DNA of 64,000 nt, taken from the NCBI RefSeq assembly GCF_000219625.1, contig NC_018216.1, positions 496,001-560,000 on the forward strand. Direction: 5' to 3'. The notes beneath the pieces were generated by a model. The model was not told the DNA's origin. It saw only the letters and a list, made by a program, of their open reading frames with translations, and searched no databases. Below, piece by piece: positions 23,926-34,827 of this stretch. The DNA comes from Zymoseptoria tritici IPO323. Lineage: Eukaryota > Ascomycota > Dothideomycetes > Mycosphaerellales > Mycosphaerellaceae. Both the position numbers and the translations under genes were made by a program. The stretch's first letter is position 1, and each line of letters starts with the position of its first letter.

Positions 23926-25991
23926 ATGAGCGAAGAAGCTGCTGACATTGACCGGAGCGCGGCCTGTTCCGGTATCATAGGTCGCGCGACCGAAGTTCAC
24001 AAGGAGAAAATCCGCCCATTGAGGCCATACACATATTCGCGCATTCCTGAAGATGACAGATGGATCCGTATCGTACACCTGGAGCCTGCACCTGAGACGA
24101 CATCGCCTCTCCGAGCCACCGTCACGACCGATCGTCTGGAGCCTCGGCTGTTCTATGAAGCATTGTCGTACTCCTGGCGAAGTCCGTCCGTGACCGAGCC
24201 ACTTGTCCTGGACGACCAGTATCTTGCAGTCACGACCAACCTCGCCGCAGCACTACGGGCACTCCGTCTCGCCACTGAACGTCGGGTCTTGTGGATTGAT
24301 GCTATCTGTATCAACCAGACCGACATTGAGGAGAAGAATCGTCAGGTCCTTCTCATGAGGGAAATCTACACGCATAGCTCACGGACTATCGTCTGGTTGG
24401 GGCCTAGCGACAGACTGATCCGGAAGGAATTCGAGTTGATCCGACAGGAGAGAGAGGCAGGCGAGATCGAATTGTTGTTGTATCATTTGCCGAATGCCCT
24501 TTCTGCTCTCCGTACCCAACGGGTGGCAGCAGAATGCCCTTGGATATCGCGTGTGTGGGTCGTACAAGAGGCTTCATTCTCCCGTACGATCACGGTACAG
24601 TGCGGCGCTGATCAATGTGGATGGGATGCCTTCCTTTCGAATTGCCAGTCCTTCTGGGGCGCCTGGTTTTTGGATTCTTCCGTGGGCCAGCAAATTCGGA
24701 CTATGGCTTTGACGAGAAGGATGATTAAGCGTGGACTGCGGCTTGGACTTCTTGAAGCCCTGCGCTTCTACAGGCCTCTCAACTATACCCGAGCCCTGGA
24801 CAAGGTCTATGCGGTTGTCGGTCTATTGCAACGGCCGGACGAAGTCGTCATCGACTACGCCAAAGATCACAGGACGTTGTATCGAGACGTCGCGTTGCTC
24901 GCGATGGCGCAAACGAGATCCCTGGATATCTTGGGCGATGCAGTGCAAAGATCTCACAGTACAAATCGCGATGACATGAAGTCTTGGATCCCTGACTGGT
25001 CTGACAACGATAGCACGGGAGCCATCGCCCCGGGCTGGACTTTGGAGTACCTACGACATCCGGAGTCGGACGGGGCGATGTCTTCGTCGCCAGCAAATTC
25101 CGCGACCGCCATCGCAGCCGCTTCTTCGCCGACACTTCGACCCTCTACGCAATTCTGCGCCAGCAATGATCACTTCGCCATGCCGATCTTAGCGCTTGAT
25201 GGAAGTATCACGCTCGAGGCGCAGTTCATTGATAGCATTGCAGAAGTCGGGCTGTATGTTCCGAGCACGTTTGAGATTTTCGCCTATCTGGCCCCAAGGC
25301 GCCTGGCTTTTCCGACCCTCTGGTATTCCTAAGATACTACAAGCATTCGGGAACAGTCTACAGAGTTGGGTGAACGTGGCTTGCAGGATCAATGGACCTC
25401 ATGGAGCACTGGACGATTCATACATAACCGGGCAGCCGATAAAAGAGGCACTGTACTTCAGCTTGACTAAGCAAGAGCTACCGTGGAACCGGGAGCTCTC
25501 TGATTCCCTTGAGCTCGTTGTAACGGCTGTCGCAATTCACCGTCGGAGCCTGGATCGCGCGCTGTGGCTGCTCAAGCACCTTATCATGCCACTCCCGTTT
25601 CCCTTCTCCCTTGCAATTCTGCTCATATCCCTCGGTCTATACGCCATCCTGCACCCTGTCGAAGTCATTGCACTGGATCCACTGGATGAACCATCAGGAA
25701 GACTATCCCGAACCGCGGACCGACAATATTGCTCTTGAAAAGTACTTGACGACCATCGGCCGCACCGACAAAGGCTTGCTCGGGACGTTTCCTGGTCCTA
25801 CGCTCGCATCGACTGGGAGGCTACCGACCATTCCAGGCGACTCTGTCGTTCTCTTCAAAGGAGCCTCAATGCCATTCGTCATCAGACAATCCGGCGAGCA
25901 ATGGAGACTGATCGGCGAGGCATATGTGCACGGCATTATGTACGGCGCCGCGTTCGATCCATCCCGTTGTGTACCAATCAGCATTTGCTAG
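23926..25991 (+). CDS. HET-domain (heterokaryon incompatibility) protein
   Basis: My model is 23926-25253, 25357-25519 and 25698-25991, giving 594 aa. Introns are 103 and 178 bp with GTATGT/ACAG and GTAACG/TCAG ends. HET motifs are clear: YEALSYSWRSP (about residues 77-87), LWIDAICINQTDIEEKNRQV with EIYTHSSRTIVWLGP, and RVWVVQEAS (about 205-215). The C-terminus (GDSVVLFKGASMPFVIRQSG, EAYVHGIM) is the usual tail of this class, which supports both introns. Without them the frame ends at 25332 and the tail is orphaned. HET proteins act in non-self recognition and can trigger cell death on fusion; this one's partner is unknown. No NACHT or repeat domain follows. An alternative is a frameshifted pseudogene, less likely because both junctions have good sites. 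Confidence 0.85.
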
Positions 25992-28229
25992 CTCATATAC
26001 GATGTAGCATTGGGGAATTGATCTGGCACGAGAGCGAGACTACCGTTAGGTATAACCGCATTGAGCGCATCCTGTTCATTGCCCGTTGGTGGAGAGGTAA
26101 GTGGCAAGGAACATCAACGGTACAGCCACGGTGGCCAGGCCAGGAGTACTGCAACTATTATCAGACTCGTCGCCAGCGTCGCCCCCACTGGTCCTGTCTG
26201 AATTTTCGTGCACCCCATCAGAATTGTCGTCCTGCAAGAAGCCTGCTCGAGACAAGCCAAGAAAGGAGTAGCAGCTGAAGAGAAGCCTTGATTACCAAAC
26301 CATCGCCACGCAAGACTCATCAGGAATTGTCTGTTGCTGAATGTGCCAACCCTCGAGGAACCAGTTCAATGCGCCATGACTGCGTCCGGGGTCTATCGTC
26401 CAACGACATGGTCCCTCAATCCACCTCACGTTCAATCGAACGGTGGCCATTCCAGCGACTCTAATGCCGTTCTGGCCCAAACGTGGCAAGCGATTTAATC
26501 GGACGAGACTAGAGGAGACGGACTGTAAGCGCAGGTCGAGGTGTGAGTGCGAGAGCGTTGGCGACGATCTGATCGCTCCCTTCGCGGACTCCATCATCCT
26601 CCAGGCGGATGGACTCGTGGTCCACCTACCGTTGGTACTGAGTTAGTTTCTTCTTGTCCTCCCCTTTGCGCTGGCCTTGAAGTTGTTGGCTGCTGGTCTG
26701 CTTCGCCTGGTCTGGCACCTTCCATTGTGGATCGAATATGGAACTTTCAGCATGCTGGACTGAATCGATCCCCCGGAGTCGAGTTCAGCACGCAGGGTGA
26801 TCTGACGACAGTCGGCCACACGGACGATGGCATGCGCGAACCTCGCATACTGTTGACTTCAGCTCTTGTCGGTTGAGGACAGAAGATTGGCACGAATATC
26901 AACATCACAGCCATATTAGCAGATGCACGAGTACCACAACGATCGATGGATGCGTTACCATTGTCGCTCCCGCTGTCCGCACTTTCGTGCACTCCGTTAG
27001 CACCGTCGTCGTATGCGGGCAATCGACCGGGTTTCGAAGGTCATCCCGCTCTACTGCCGGTTCGTTACCTCGCTGGAAACTGTGACGGTGTACGAGACGA
27101 ATTTTGCTTTTCGAGTACGGCCCGAACAGGATGCGATTGGGGTTTATGAAGGCAACAAAGCATGCTGAAGGGAACTTTCAAAGGGGGGATCATGCCATGA
27201 TGCCGGATACTGGTGGCTGTACCCCAGTTGGGATATGACTTGGCGAAGACCTGTCATGTATGGGAAGTGTCGCTATTCGAATGACTCCAAAGAACACACC
27301 TCTGCGCCAAACTTCGCTCATTGCCCATCGAGCCGAGTATCATGGAGGTCTACGCTGGTGCGTGCAGTGACCGTCCACCGGACGAATCCTTCTTGCCGAA
27401 TGTCGATGAGGCCATTGTGACGGCCCCTGGGGGCGATCTTGTCATGCTTCTGCATCCTGGAGGGCGCGCTTCGAAAATGATTACAGCGCTATGGCCAGCA
27501 AGTTGCGGTCAGCAATTCACCCGCCATGGCGTGAGACGTTCGCCCAAGCCTTCACAACAGTGAAGCTGCAATCATGAGTGGGCAGTGCCTGTAATCGCGA
27601 TCTCGGCGACTATGATTTCGGCAACTACGATGGTATCCTCTCAAAGCAAACAAAGCAAAGCTACATTTGGACGGCAGCTGAAGGATTTCCTCTGTTGCAA
27701 AACCGTCGCCAGTCCGATGTGACATGTCATGCTTATTAAACCTTGTTTGAACCCTGGGGATGCCTGAACATGCCATCCCTTGAGGGACAACGTCAAGGGG
27801 CCATAAATCCCGGACGCACACTCGGACCAGCGACATGGATCCTCGCGGAGATGTCCAATTCAACTTACCACAGCGGTCAGCCCCTCAAATTATCGAGCGA
27901 GTTGTCACATCGCACATGGCGCCCTTCGAGTCAACACAACCTGTCTTGTGGAACTGGCGTTCGAGTAATAATCCTTGAATCTCTTCTCCAGCGCTGCTTA
28001 TGGACCTCGTCGGGAGTGATTCTCTGCAAGAGTCGGCTAAAGCCGTCATGCAGTCCTGTGTTCAAACCATGACATGGTGTGCGCCCCCTGAATGCTTCCC
28101 GGGCCAATACAGTATGACCTTGAGTATCTTTCGATACCTGCCCAACAAACAACGACATGGTCCCCAGAAGTCAACTGTGATCGACCCTGGAGACAGTGTG
28201 TGTCGTTCCATGCCTGGCAACTGCTTAAC
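25992..28229. other. Gene-poor stretch between HET gene and secreted-protein array
   Basis: About 2.2 kb with many frames of 60-110 codons on both strands and no recognisable domain. A minus frame near 26114-26320 ends in a hydrophobic segment (SLIIVAVLLAWPPWLY), and nearby minus frames could be pieces of a decayed gene. I could not join them credibly. No call. Confidence 0.4.
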
Positions 28230-28755
28230 TTTGGTCCTGATTCCGCGAAGCATCGTTCGATCGTTCCACCCTCGTATTCAACACGAATCCGGCACTGTCC
28301 AATATATTACGACATGCAACCTGTCTCGTGCATGCGGCAATTAGCGCTGGCTTCCGGAGACCTCGCCGTTGTATCCATCGGGTATACGTGTCTACTATTC
28401 GTCCAATTTCTATTGGCGCGGAGTTGTCGTTGTCTTACTCCAGAGTCGAGGGCTGAACTTGATATGCTTCGGCTCCAGGGATCGGAGGTGTGATCACATC
28501 GGACCACTCTGCACTTCGCTAAGCACGAGCATTTGCAGGTCTTGAACTCATTTCACGTCCCTGTCCACAGCCCTTGAATCCGTCGAGCTGGCTCTGGACT
28601 TTCGGGTTGCTGAGCGTTCGAACGCAACAACCTGCTGTGCTGGAGAGACATATAACCGTCTCCACCCCCCAAAGGGTCGGTCTTCTCTTCGCTCAACTCC
28701 AGATCCATCTTTGAAGTTGCATCAGCACCAGGAGAAACACCACACATCAACAAAC
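28230..28755 (+). promoter_or_regulatory. Promoter block of the first array gene, repeated downstream
   Basis: This upstream region shares blocks with 29240-29456 and 29540-29860. Examples are CATCGTTCGAT..TTCCACCCT at about 28247 and 29568, a GCACGAGC block at about 28522 and 29607, and the pre-ATG leader TTTGAAGT..CATCA..ACC. A TATA-like TATAA lies at 28651-28655, about 100 bp before the ATG. It reads as a tandemly duplicated promoter. Confidence 0.5.
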
Positions 28756-29157
28756 ATGCACATCTTCAAGCTGTCCTTCATTCTCTCCATGGCTTCGGCC
28801 GCTCTCGCTCATGTATGCCGACTCCCTCGCGGGCTTTCCCCTTATCTTCCTCCAACTAACCCTCCACTCCCAGCAATGCAGGGGCGGATCCGGCGGTCTC
28901 TCCGGGGTCTGCGTCATCAACGGCGTCAACAAACCCTGCGACATCGTACGTCCTTTCTCTTCCCTATTTTCCTTGAGGAAATCCTCGCCGACGATGCCGC
29001 CCTTGCTGACCTTTTTTTCCTCCGCTAGAGTCATCCGTGCAAGACCGGCGGCGACTGCGGATGTCTATTCTTATTAGTAACTTGTAGTACATCGACTTCT
29101 GTAACAATCTTCCAAATTCCAGTCTGTCTGTCTCTACGCGGCTTCTCTATGCAGTAA
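28756..29157 (+). CDS. Small secreted cysteine-rich protein A (candidate effector)
   Basis: Exons are 28756-28812, 28874-28945 and 29029-29157 in the simplest model, 85 aa. Introns are 61 and 83 bp, phase 0; the second has a TTGCTGAC branch also found in the neighbouring copy. Exon 1 (MHIFKLSFILSMASAALAH) is a signal peptide close to that of the gene at 29861. Exon 2 has three cysteines (QCRG, GVCV, KPCDI). Exon 3 begins SHPCKTGGDCGC, matching YHECKTPNGACG of the paralogue. After DCGC the reading departs from the paralogue and runs into a hydrophobic, Ser/Thr-rich tail, so the 3' end is uncertain. A further 46-bp intron (about 29087-29132) would give a different tail. Secretion is likely; function is unknown. 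Confidence 0.65.
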
Positions 29158-29860
29158 GCAAATCAAGCCCACCGGAAAGGTGGTACGACTCCCTGAGCTC
29201 AAGTCGGCTGCATGAAATGGAGGCTTGAAGCGCTCGCGGGATGAGAATGTGATCAACAGTCCTCGTTGATCCTTCACAGCCCTTCTAGAGACCCTCAAGG
29301 AGGACTCGTTCCTTCGGAATGCTCAGAATGCATTTCGAACGTGCAAACCTGCCATGCTAAGAGAAGCCATTTGAGCGTCCGAAGCTTCTCGAGTGGATGA
29401 TCTTCTTTTTCAAGCGCATTTTGAAAGTCGTATCGGCACCAAACACCACCACTAGACATGTGCAGTTTGGATGGACAAGGGCTTGGATGAGGGGTGCAGG
29501 GGAGAAGCCAGAGAGTGAAGGAGTACCTAGCAAGTACTGAACTTTGCTTCTCACTCCCCGAAACATCGTTCGATGATTCCACCCTGGGCTGCTTTTGATT
29601 TCGCTTCGCACGAGCTTCATTTTAGCTCCTTGTTCTCAGGCAGCCCTGGGAAAGTATCAATCATCAAGGACACCTCGGAATTTCGGGACACTCAGCGTTC
29701 CGATGGGCCATGCACCACCAGCCTGCAGTGCTGATGAGGACACGCATAAAGATCTGACACCTCTTCGAAAGATTTCTTGTTCTTTCCTCATCAACTTCCT
29801 CACTCTCGACTTTGAAGTCCCATCAAGACCAAAAAGTCTCCACCAAACACCAAAGCAAAC
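29158..29860 (+). pseudogene. Decayed middle repeat unit and promoter of the third unit
   Basis: About 29240-29456 aligns by eye with the promoters of both flanking secreted genes: a CACAGCCCTT block, TTCGG/A..GCTCAG..TTCGAACG, and a leader TTTTGAAAGTCGTATCGGCACCAAAC just before an ATG at about 29456. What follows that ATG has no signal peptide or cysteine frame, so this looks like a lost gene copy with its promoter still visible. From about 29540 the next promoter copy begins, with a TATA-like CATAAAG at 29745-29751. Confidence 0.5.
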
Positions 29861-30240
29861 ATGCACGCCTTCAAGCTCTGCGCCGTCTTCTCTATGATGG
29901 CTGCTACTGCTTTCGCTCATGTATGTCATTGACTGCCTTCCTTTTTGCACTTTCCCACCTCACCTTCTTCCTCCTCCACATCGCTCTCCAGCTGAGCTCA
30001 ACGCACTAATTCTGCTCTTTTCATCTAGAAATGCAAACCCAACCCACCCGCCAGTGGTTACTGCTACTACAGTCCAACCGACATGCGAGCCTGCCACCAC
30101 GTACGTCCTCGCCGTCTTACGACCGACGCACTTGTCTGGCTCTTTCATGCCTTGCTGACTTTTTGCGGCAGTATCACGAGTGCAAGACCCCGAACGGCGC
30201 TTGCGGCTACAACAACAAGGGTGAGATGGTGTGTTCTTGA
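29861..30240 (+). CDS. Small secreted cysteine-rich protein B, 6 Cys (candidate effector)
   Basis: Exons 29861-29920, 30029-30100 and 30172-30240 give 66 aa. Introns of 108 and 71 bp are phase 0 with GTATGT/CTAG and GTACGT/GCAG ends and a TTGCTGAC branch in the second. The signal peptide is MHAFKLCAVFSMMAATAFAH. The mature part of 46 aa has exactly six cysteines spaced C-x9-C-x9-C-x5-C-x6-C-x9-C, with intron 2 two residues after the third Cys. It is a paralogue of the gene at 28756 (same MHxFKL start, same exon plan, matching CKT..C in exon 3). It shares framework and intron positions with the gene at 2071. It probably acts outside the cell as an effector or small toxin-like protein; no family is recognised. 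Confidence 0.84.
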
Positions 30241-32092
30241 GGAGGCGGGAGCGGTCTGGGAAGAAGGAGAGGGAGAAGGGTGGAGGGATGGAGGAAAAAT
30301 TGGAGGCATGGAGGAAGGAGTGGAGGAAATGGAAGGAGTGGAGGAGTGGACACTGTTCCGAGGCTGGGAGGCGGACAAAAGCAACGGATTGATACTTTCC
30401 CAACTGTAGTATCTCCTCCGAATCCCACCTCATTCCTGTCGCTCATCCTCACACGAACGTGCTGCCTGGAGCCTCGACTGCTCACTTGCATCTTGACTGA
30501 CACATTCTCTCCGCGGCTTCAACAGTTCCACAGGTCTTACCATCCGCCGGAGGCCTCTCCGCATCCAAATAGATTTGCCGTCTCTTCTCTCATACAAGCT
30601 GCGAGAGCCTGGCCTTGCCTCTCGACACGAAGCCCAAAAAGACCGCTGGATCAACGCCCAGGATTCCCAGAAGTCGGTCGAATCAAGGCGCTGCTCACCG
30701 ACATGACTGCTTGACTGCGCACTCACGTCTAAATACTCGACTCCACTCCACGACCCCTCCAGCCGCTCCATCCTTCTCATTGCCTCTCCACCAAAAACTC
30801 CGAAGCCTAATCACCAATCCATTCCCCCTTTCCTGGTGCAACTGGCGCAAGAACCTTGTCTGTTTAGAAAGTTACAGAGTTGACAGACATGCTTTCCCAA
30901 CACCTTTTCCATCACCTTTCCCGAATGTCCGAGTCACTTCTGACCATGACTCTCCACTTTGCCATCAAATACATTCTCCATCTCTTCGGTTCGCGCTGGA
31001 CCGAACCAATCCCAAACTTCCAAACGACTCCACCTCCTTTTCTCCGTACACATACAAGCCCCGTCCGTCCGCCACATCGCAGAAGGCAGTATCGATTGTT
31101 TTCCGCGCTCAAGAGCCGGCGAGAGCTAAGCTTGCAGTTGGATCAAACCCGCTGAGCAAAAAAATTAAAAAAAAAATTAACAGCTCAGCAACCTCACCCA
31201 TCTCGGACCATTCAAAGTCCAGCTCCACCAACACTCCCCACTCCCCACCGCTCCTCTCACTCCCTACAAACATTTCTTTGCAACGCCAACCTAGAAACTC
31301 CCCACCTTCTCAACTCCCTCCTCGCCACAACCTACCTCCATCTTCTCCCTCCCTCCTTCCCACCCACGCCGCCTATCTCTTCCCACCTCCTCTCTCGTAC
31401 AACCCATCATCATCTCCATCCCCTGTCCGCCTGAGCATCACCTCAAAAGAGACAGACAACAAACACCTTTCCTCCAACTTTGCCCCGGCCCAGAAATATT
31501 TACCTACCGAAAAAACGACCCGATTAGTCATCCATCTGATTTGTACCATTTCCACTCTCCCACTCTCCCACTCCCAGTTTTTCCGGCTCTCACAATTCCT
31601 CCCGACTTGGCTCTCCGAACTTGACCATGTTCCCAAATACCCAACTCTTTATAACGACTCTTTAGCAACCCCCTTTCGCTCGCAACACCCGAGCTTCCTT
31701 CGTCCGTCAGGGCTAGAATATTCAGGAGAGAGCGTCATCTCGAACGCGGAGTGGGATGAAGAGAATTCTCATATGTCAAACGTGGTTGACAATGCTGGTT
31801 GAGACACAAGAGTCTGAACCCGAAACGGAAGACGAAAATCCGCCCGTTGGCTTCTTTTTATCCGTAAAAAGAGAGGGTATCTCGTTCGCATATACACAAA
31901 AGTGCGCCGCGCCTAGTATATATATATGACCTGACTTGCCGTCCTTCCTTCCTTTCTCATTTTTTGTTCTTACCTGGCCGTTGATCCGGGCGTCTCACAA
32001 GTCCCATGTCCCAAACTCCAGATTCGCATCCAATTCCTCGTAGCTCCATGTTGAAGTCGCCACTCCCTATGCCACACAACATACCCATTCCC
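30241..32092. other. Intergenic, pyrimidine-rich
   Basis: About 1.85 kb. The plus strand of 31150-31700 is strongly C/T-rich. A long open frame (30615-31802) starts at TTG, has no internal in-frame ATG until its end and encodes Pro/Ser low complexity, so I do not call it. It probably holds the 3' region of the choline oxidase gene and unknown regulatory sequence. Confidence 0.45.
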
Positions 32093-33721
32093 TCATAGCC
32101 TCGCCTTGCCATGCCCACTCCACCCCCAAGTCCCGGCGACAATCTCCGCACACCTCTCCCCAATCGCCAACACCGTCAACATGGGATTCACACTCGGCAT
32201 CTCCGGGAAAACACCCGCGTCCGCAATCCTCACATTCTGTAGTCCTCGAATCTTCAACTCCGGATCCACAACCGCCATGTGGTTCGTCTTGACGTCTCCC
32301 ATCTTCGTCGTGCCGGCCGGGTGGTATACCGTGTGGGCCACTCTACGGCCGTACTCGGAGAGGTCCTCGTCACTCGTGATGGCGGGTCCGGGGGCGATTT
32401 CACGCTTGATCCAGTCTTTAAAGGGCGCGGTCTGGGCGATTTCGCGCGCGGCTTTGAGGCCCTCGACGATAGTGGCGGCGTCGTAGCCTTCTGGATCGGA
32501 GAAGTAGCGGAAGTCGAGGGCGGGTTTGACTTTGGGGTCGTTGCTGACGAGGTAGAGTTTACCCCTCGATCGCGGACGGGGAATGTTGGGCGTCACGCAA
32601 AAGGCGTCGACGGGGACGTCGTAGCCGAGTCGTTCAGTGTTGTAGACGAATGGGACTTGGTAGCAATGAGCCATGATGTCGATGATCTCCCCGTCGTCGT
32701 GGTTGGCGTTGGGCCGTTGGCGACGAATGAACATGGCCGCATCAGAGTCCATGACGGTTTGGTTTTGAGGGACGGGTTTGTTGAGTTCCCAGAGGATGAT
32801 GGATTCTGGGTGATCGAGGAGGTTTTCGCCTACGCCGGGGATGTCTTTGACCACTGGGATGGAGAGGGATTCGAGGTGGGATTTCGGGCCGAGACCGGAG
32901 AGCATCATCAGACGAGGAGTGTCGACTGCGCCGGCGCAGAGGATGGTTTCGCATTTGGCGGTGAGGGTGTGGGTGGAGCCGGATTGCAGGGTGACGTCCA
33001 CGCCGAGGACTTTGGTGCCGGACGTGTTGATTTTGCCGACCCAGGCGTTGGTCAAGATGGTGAGGTTGGGACGGGACTCATCGCCGCGGAGGATGGGGTG
33101 GATGTAAGCGACGGAAGCGGAAGAGCGGTGGCCATCGTCGGGGTTGTAGGAGATGGAGAGGAAGCCGATGCCGGGGTGGAGGGCGCCGGTGGAACGGATC
33201 TCTTGGTTGTAGTCGCTGACCACCGGAATCTTGAGGGCTTCCGAGCCGGAGTTGACCCAGTCTTTGCAGAGCTGATTGCGGTGACGGGCGTGGACGGGCT
33301 GTACCGTGTTACGAATGCCATCTAGCAGACGAGTGAAGGTGGAAAAGTCCCATCCTTCACAGCCCTGGGCCACCCATCGCTTGCAGTCGTATTCAAACGG
33401 ACGGAAGGAGATGAGGGTGTTGTGTGAGGAGCAGCCTCCTAGTACTTTTGCTCGCGAATGGCGAATGTGTGAATTGCCGTGGGGTTGTTCGGTGGTGGGG
33501 TAGTCGTAGTCGAGCTCGCCTCCGAGGAGGGATAGCCAATCTTTGAGGAGAAGGACGCGGTCGTCGTTGTAATCGGAAGGACCGCCCTCGATGAGGAGGA
33601 TCCGCTTGGTGGGGAGATATTCGGCGAGACGGGCGGCGACGACGCAGCCGGCGGTGCCTCCTCCTACGATGAGGAAGTCGTAGGAGTTGAGGTCGGAGGT
33701 GGGGAGTTCGTTGGTCGTCAT
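32093..33721 (-). CDS. Choline oxidase (GMC flavoprotein)
   Basis: A single exon encodes 542 aa from the ATG of MTTNELPTSDLNSYDFLIVG; the frame stays open upstream, but that part is leader-like. GMC features are the FAD dinucleotide fold DFLIVGGGTAGCVVAARLAE, the GMC signature KVLGGCSSHNTLISFRP, and GAVDTPRLMMLSGLG. The catalytic region is VYHPAGTTKMG, and SVNPMLTVLAIGERCAE closes it. GGCSSHN carries the histidine that binds FAD covalently in choline oxidase (His100 here). His467 and Asn512 fall where that enzyme has its active-site pair. It oxidises choline through betaine aldehyde to glycine betaine with O2. The gene is divergent from the betaine aldehyde dehydrogenase gene, about 1.1 kb away, which supports the call over a generic alcohol oxidase. 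Confidence 0.9.
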   Translation of the reverse strand: MTTNELPTSDLNSYDFLIVGGGTAGCVVAARLAEYLPTKRILLIEGGPSDYNDDRVLLLKDWLSLLGGELDYDYPTTEQPHGNSHIRHSRAKVLGGCSSHNTLISFRPFEYDCKRWVAQGCEGWDFSTFTRLLDGIRNTVQPVHARHRNQLCKDWVNSGSEALKIPVVSDYNQEIRSTGALHPGIGFLSISYNPDDGHRSSASVAYIHPILRGDESRPNLTILTNAWVGKINTSGTKVLGVDVTLQSGSTHTLTAKCETILCAGAVDTPRLMMLSGLGPKSHLESLSIPVVKDIPGVGENLLDHPESIILWELNKPVPQNQTVMDSDAAMFIRRQRPNANHDDGEIIDIMAHCYQVPFVYNTERLGYDVPVDAFCVTPNIPRPRSRGKLYLVSNDPKVKPALDFRYFSDPEGYDAATIVEGLKAAREIAQTAPFKDWIKREIAPGPAITSDEDLSEYGRRVAHTVYHPAGTTKMGDVKTNHMAVVDPELKIRGLQNVRIADAGVFPEMPSVNPMLTVLAIGERCAEIVAGTWGWSGHGKARL

Positions 33722-34827
33722 GGTGGGTGAGAACGATGTTGTTGTGGGTGTGGCAGTGAGGGTGGAGAGGGATGTGTATTCACGCAATCGTGAAAGCGAG
33801 AGATGGATGTCAAAGAGGAGGATAGAGAGTGAGAGTGAGAGGGAGTAGAAGTAGAAGTAAGAGATACGGTGCTCGGGGCTGACCAGGACTCCCGGACTCC
33901 CGCTATCGATAAGTAGCAAAAAAGCTTCCATTCGGCTCGTGCCAAAAACGTGCGTCGACTCCACCTCGAGATCGAACACGCTAGCATAGGGCGGTTTCTT
34001 TCTACGAGATTTTCTACATCCGATGCTTGCCGCCCGTCGTTTCTCATCAATTGAAGAGAATCGTCGAGTTAGTCCGTCCGTGTCATAACGCTCTCGTGGT
34101 TTCATCGCCTTGTCGTACGGCCAGGCCTGCAAAGTATTCGACGTCGTCGATGTCGTTGTCTCACGACTTCTGGCCAATGCAGCCACCGGAAACTCAATTG
34201 AAGGAGGGGTATGTGGTGGTCGTGCATTCAATGTTTGCTATCGGGTCTGTTGTAACATGGAATCTTGTTCCCGTCTCCCGGCAAGATCAAGCACTGGAAT
34301 CGCATCTCGCTAGAATAGTACTCCTCCACCGCATCTCGTCGCTCCTGCATTCGCGATCCACAGATTCATAGCCAAGCAAAAGACCCGTCATAGCTTTTCC
34401 TCTTTGCCCCGCCCAGCCCTGCATGAACGGCTCTAGTCCTAGTCCTAGCTCATCCTGCACCTCGACTTCTGTCATGAATCCTTCCACCAACCTCGCCCAC
34501 TTCACTTCACCTTTCTTTGCCATCTCATCACACCATCCTCTATCGCTCCTTCCTCCCCTCGGTCGTACTATCGGCTGCTGCTTCTCCATTCAGCCAAACG
34601 CTAGCTCTTAGCCTGGCTCTCCGTCTTTCACTTCACCACACCCCTACCGTCACTGTTCTTCATCGGCATCTTCGCCGTCTCTAGCCGACTTTTATCGACA
34701 GAGCCTCGTCCTCTACGTTTGCCCGACCTCAGGAGAAATCAGTACTGAGGCCGGCACTTAGGCAATTCACATCCGCCAGGCCACTCCAAATCCTATTACA
34801 GGCTTCCCTCACGACCACTCCTCCACC
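33722..34827. promoter_or_regulatory. Shared divergent promoter region of the choline-betaine pair
   Basis: About 1.1 kb between two head-to-head start codons of enzymes that act in sequence. It probably contains both promoters and any common regulatory sites. I could not identify a specific factor site by eye. Confidence 0.5.

Noticed and set aside
26114..26597. Minus-strand frames with a hydrophobic end, possible TM protein
   Set aside because: The pieces could not be joined with credible introns, and the frames show no coding signature.
26403..28165. CAACGACATGGTCCC seen at two places
   Set aside because: A 15-bp match without extended similarity; not enough to call a repeat.
30615..31802. 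395-codon plus-strand open frame
   Set aside because: It begins at TTG with no in-frame ATG until near the end. It lies in a pyrimidine-rich tract and encodes only Pro/Ser low complexity.
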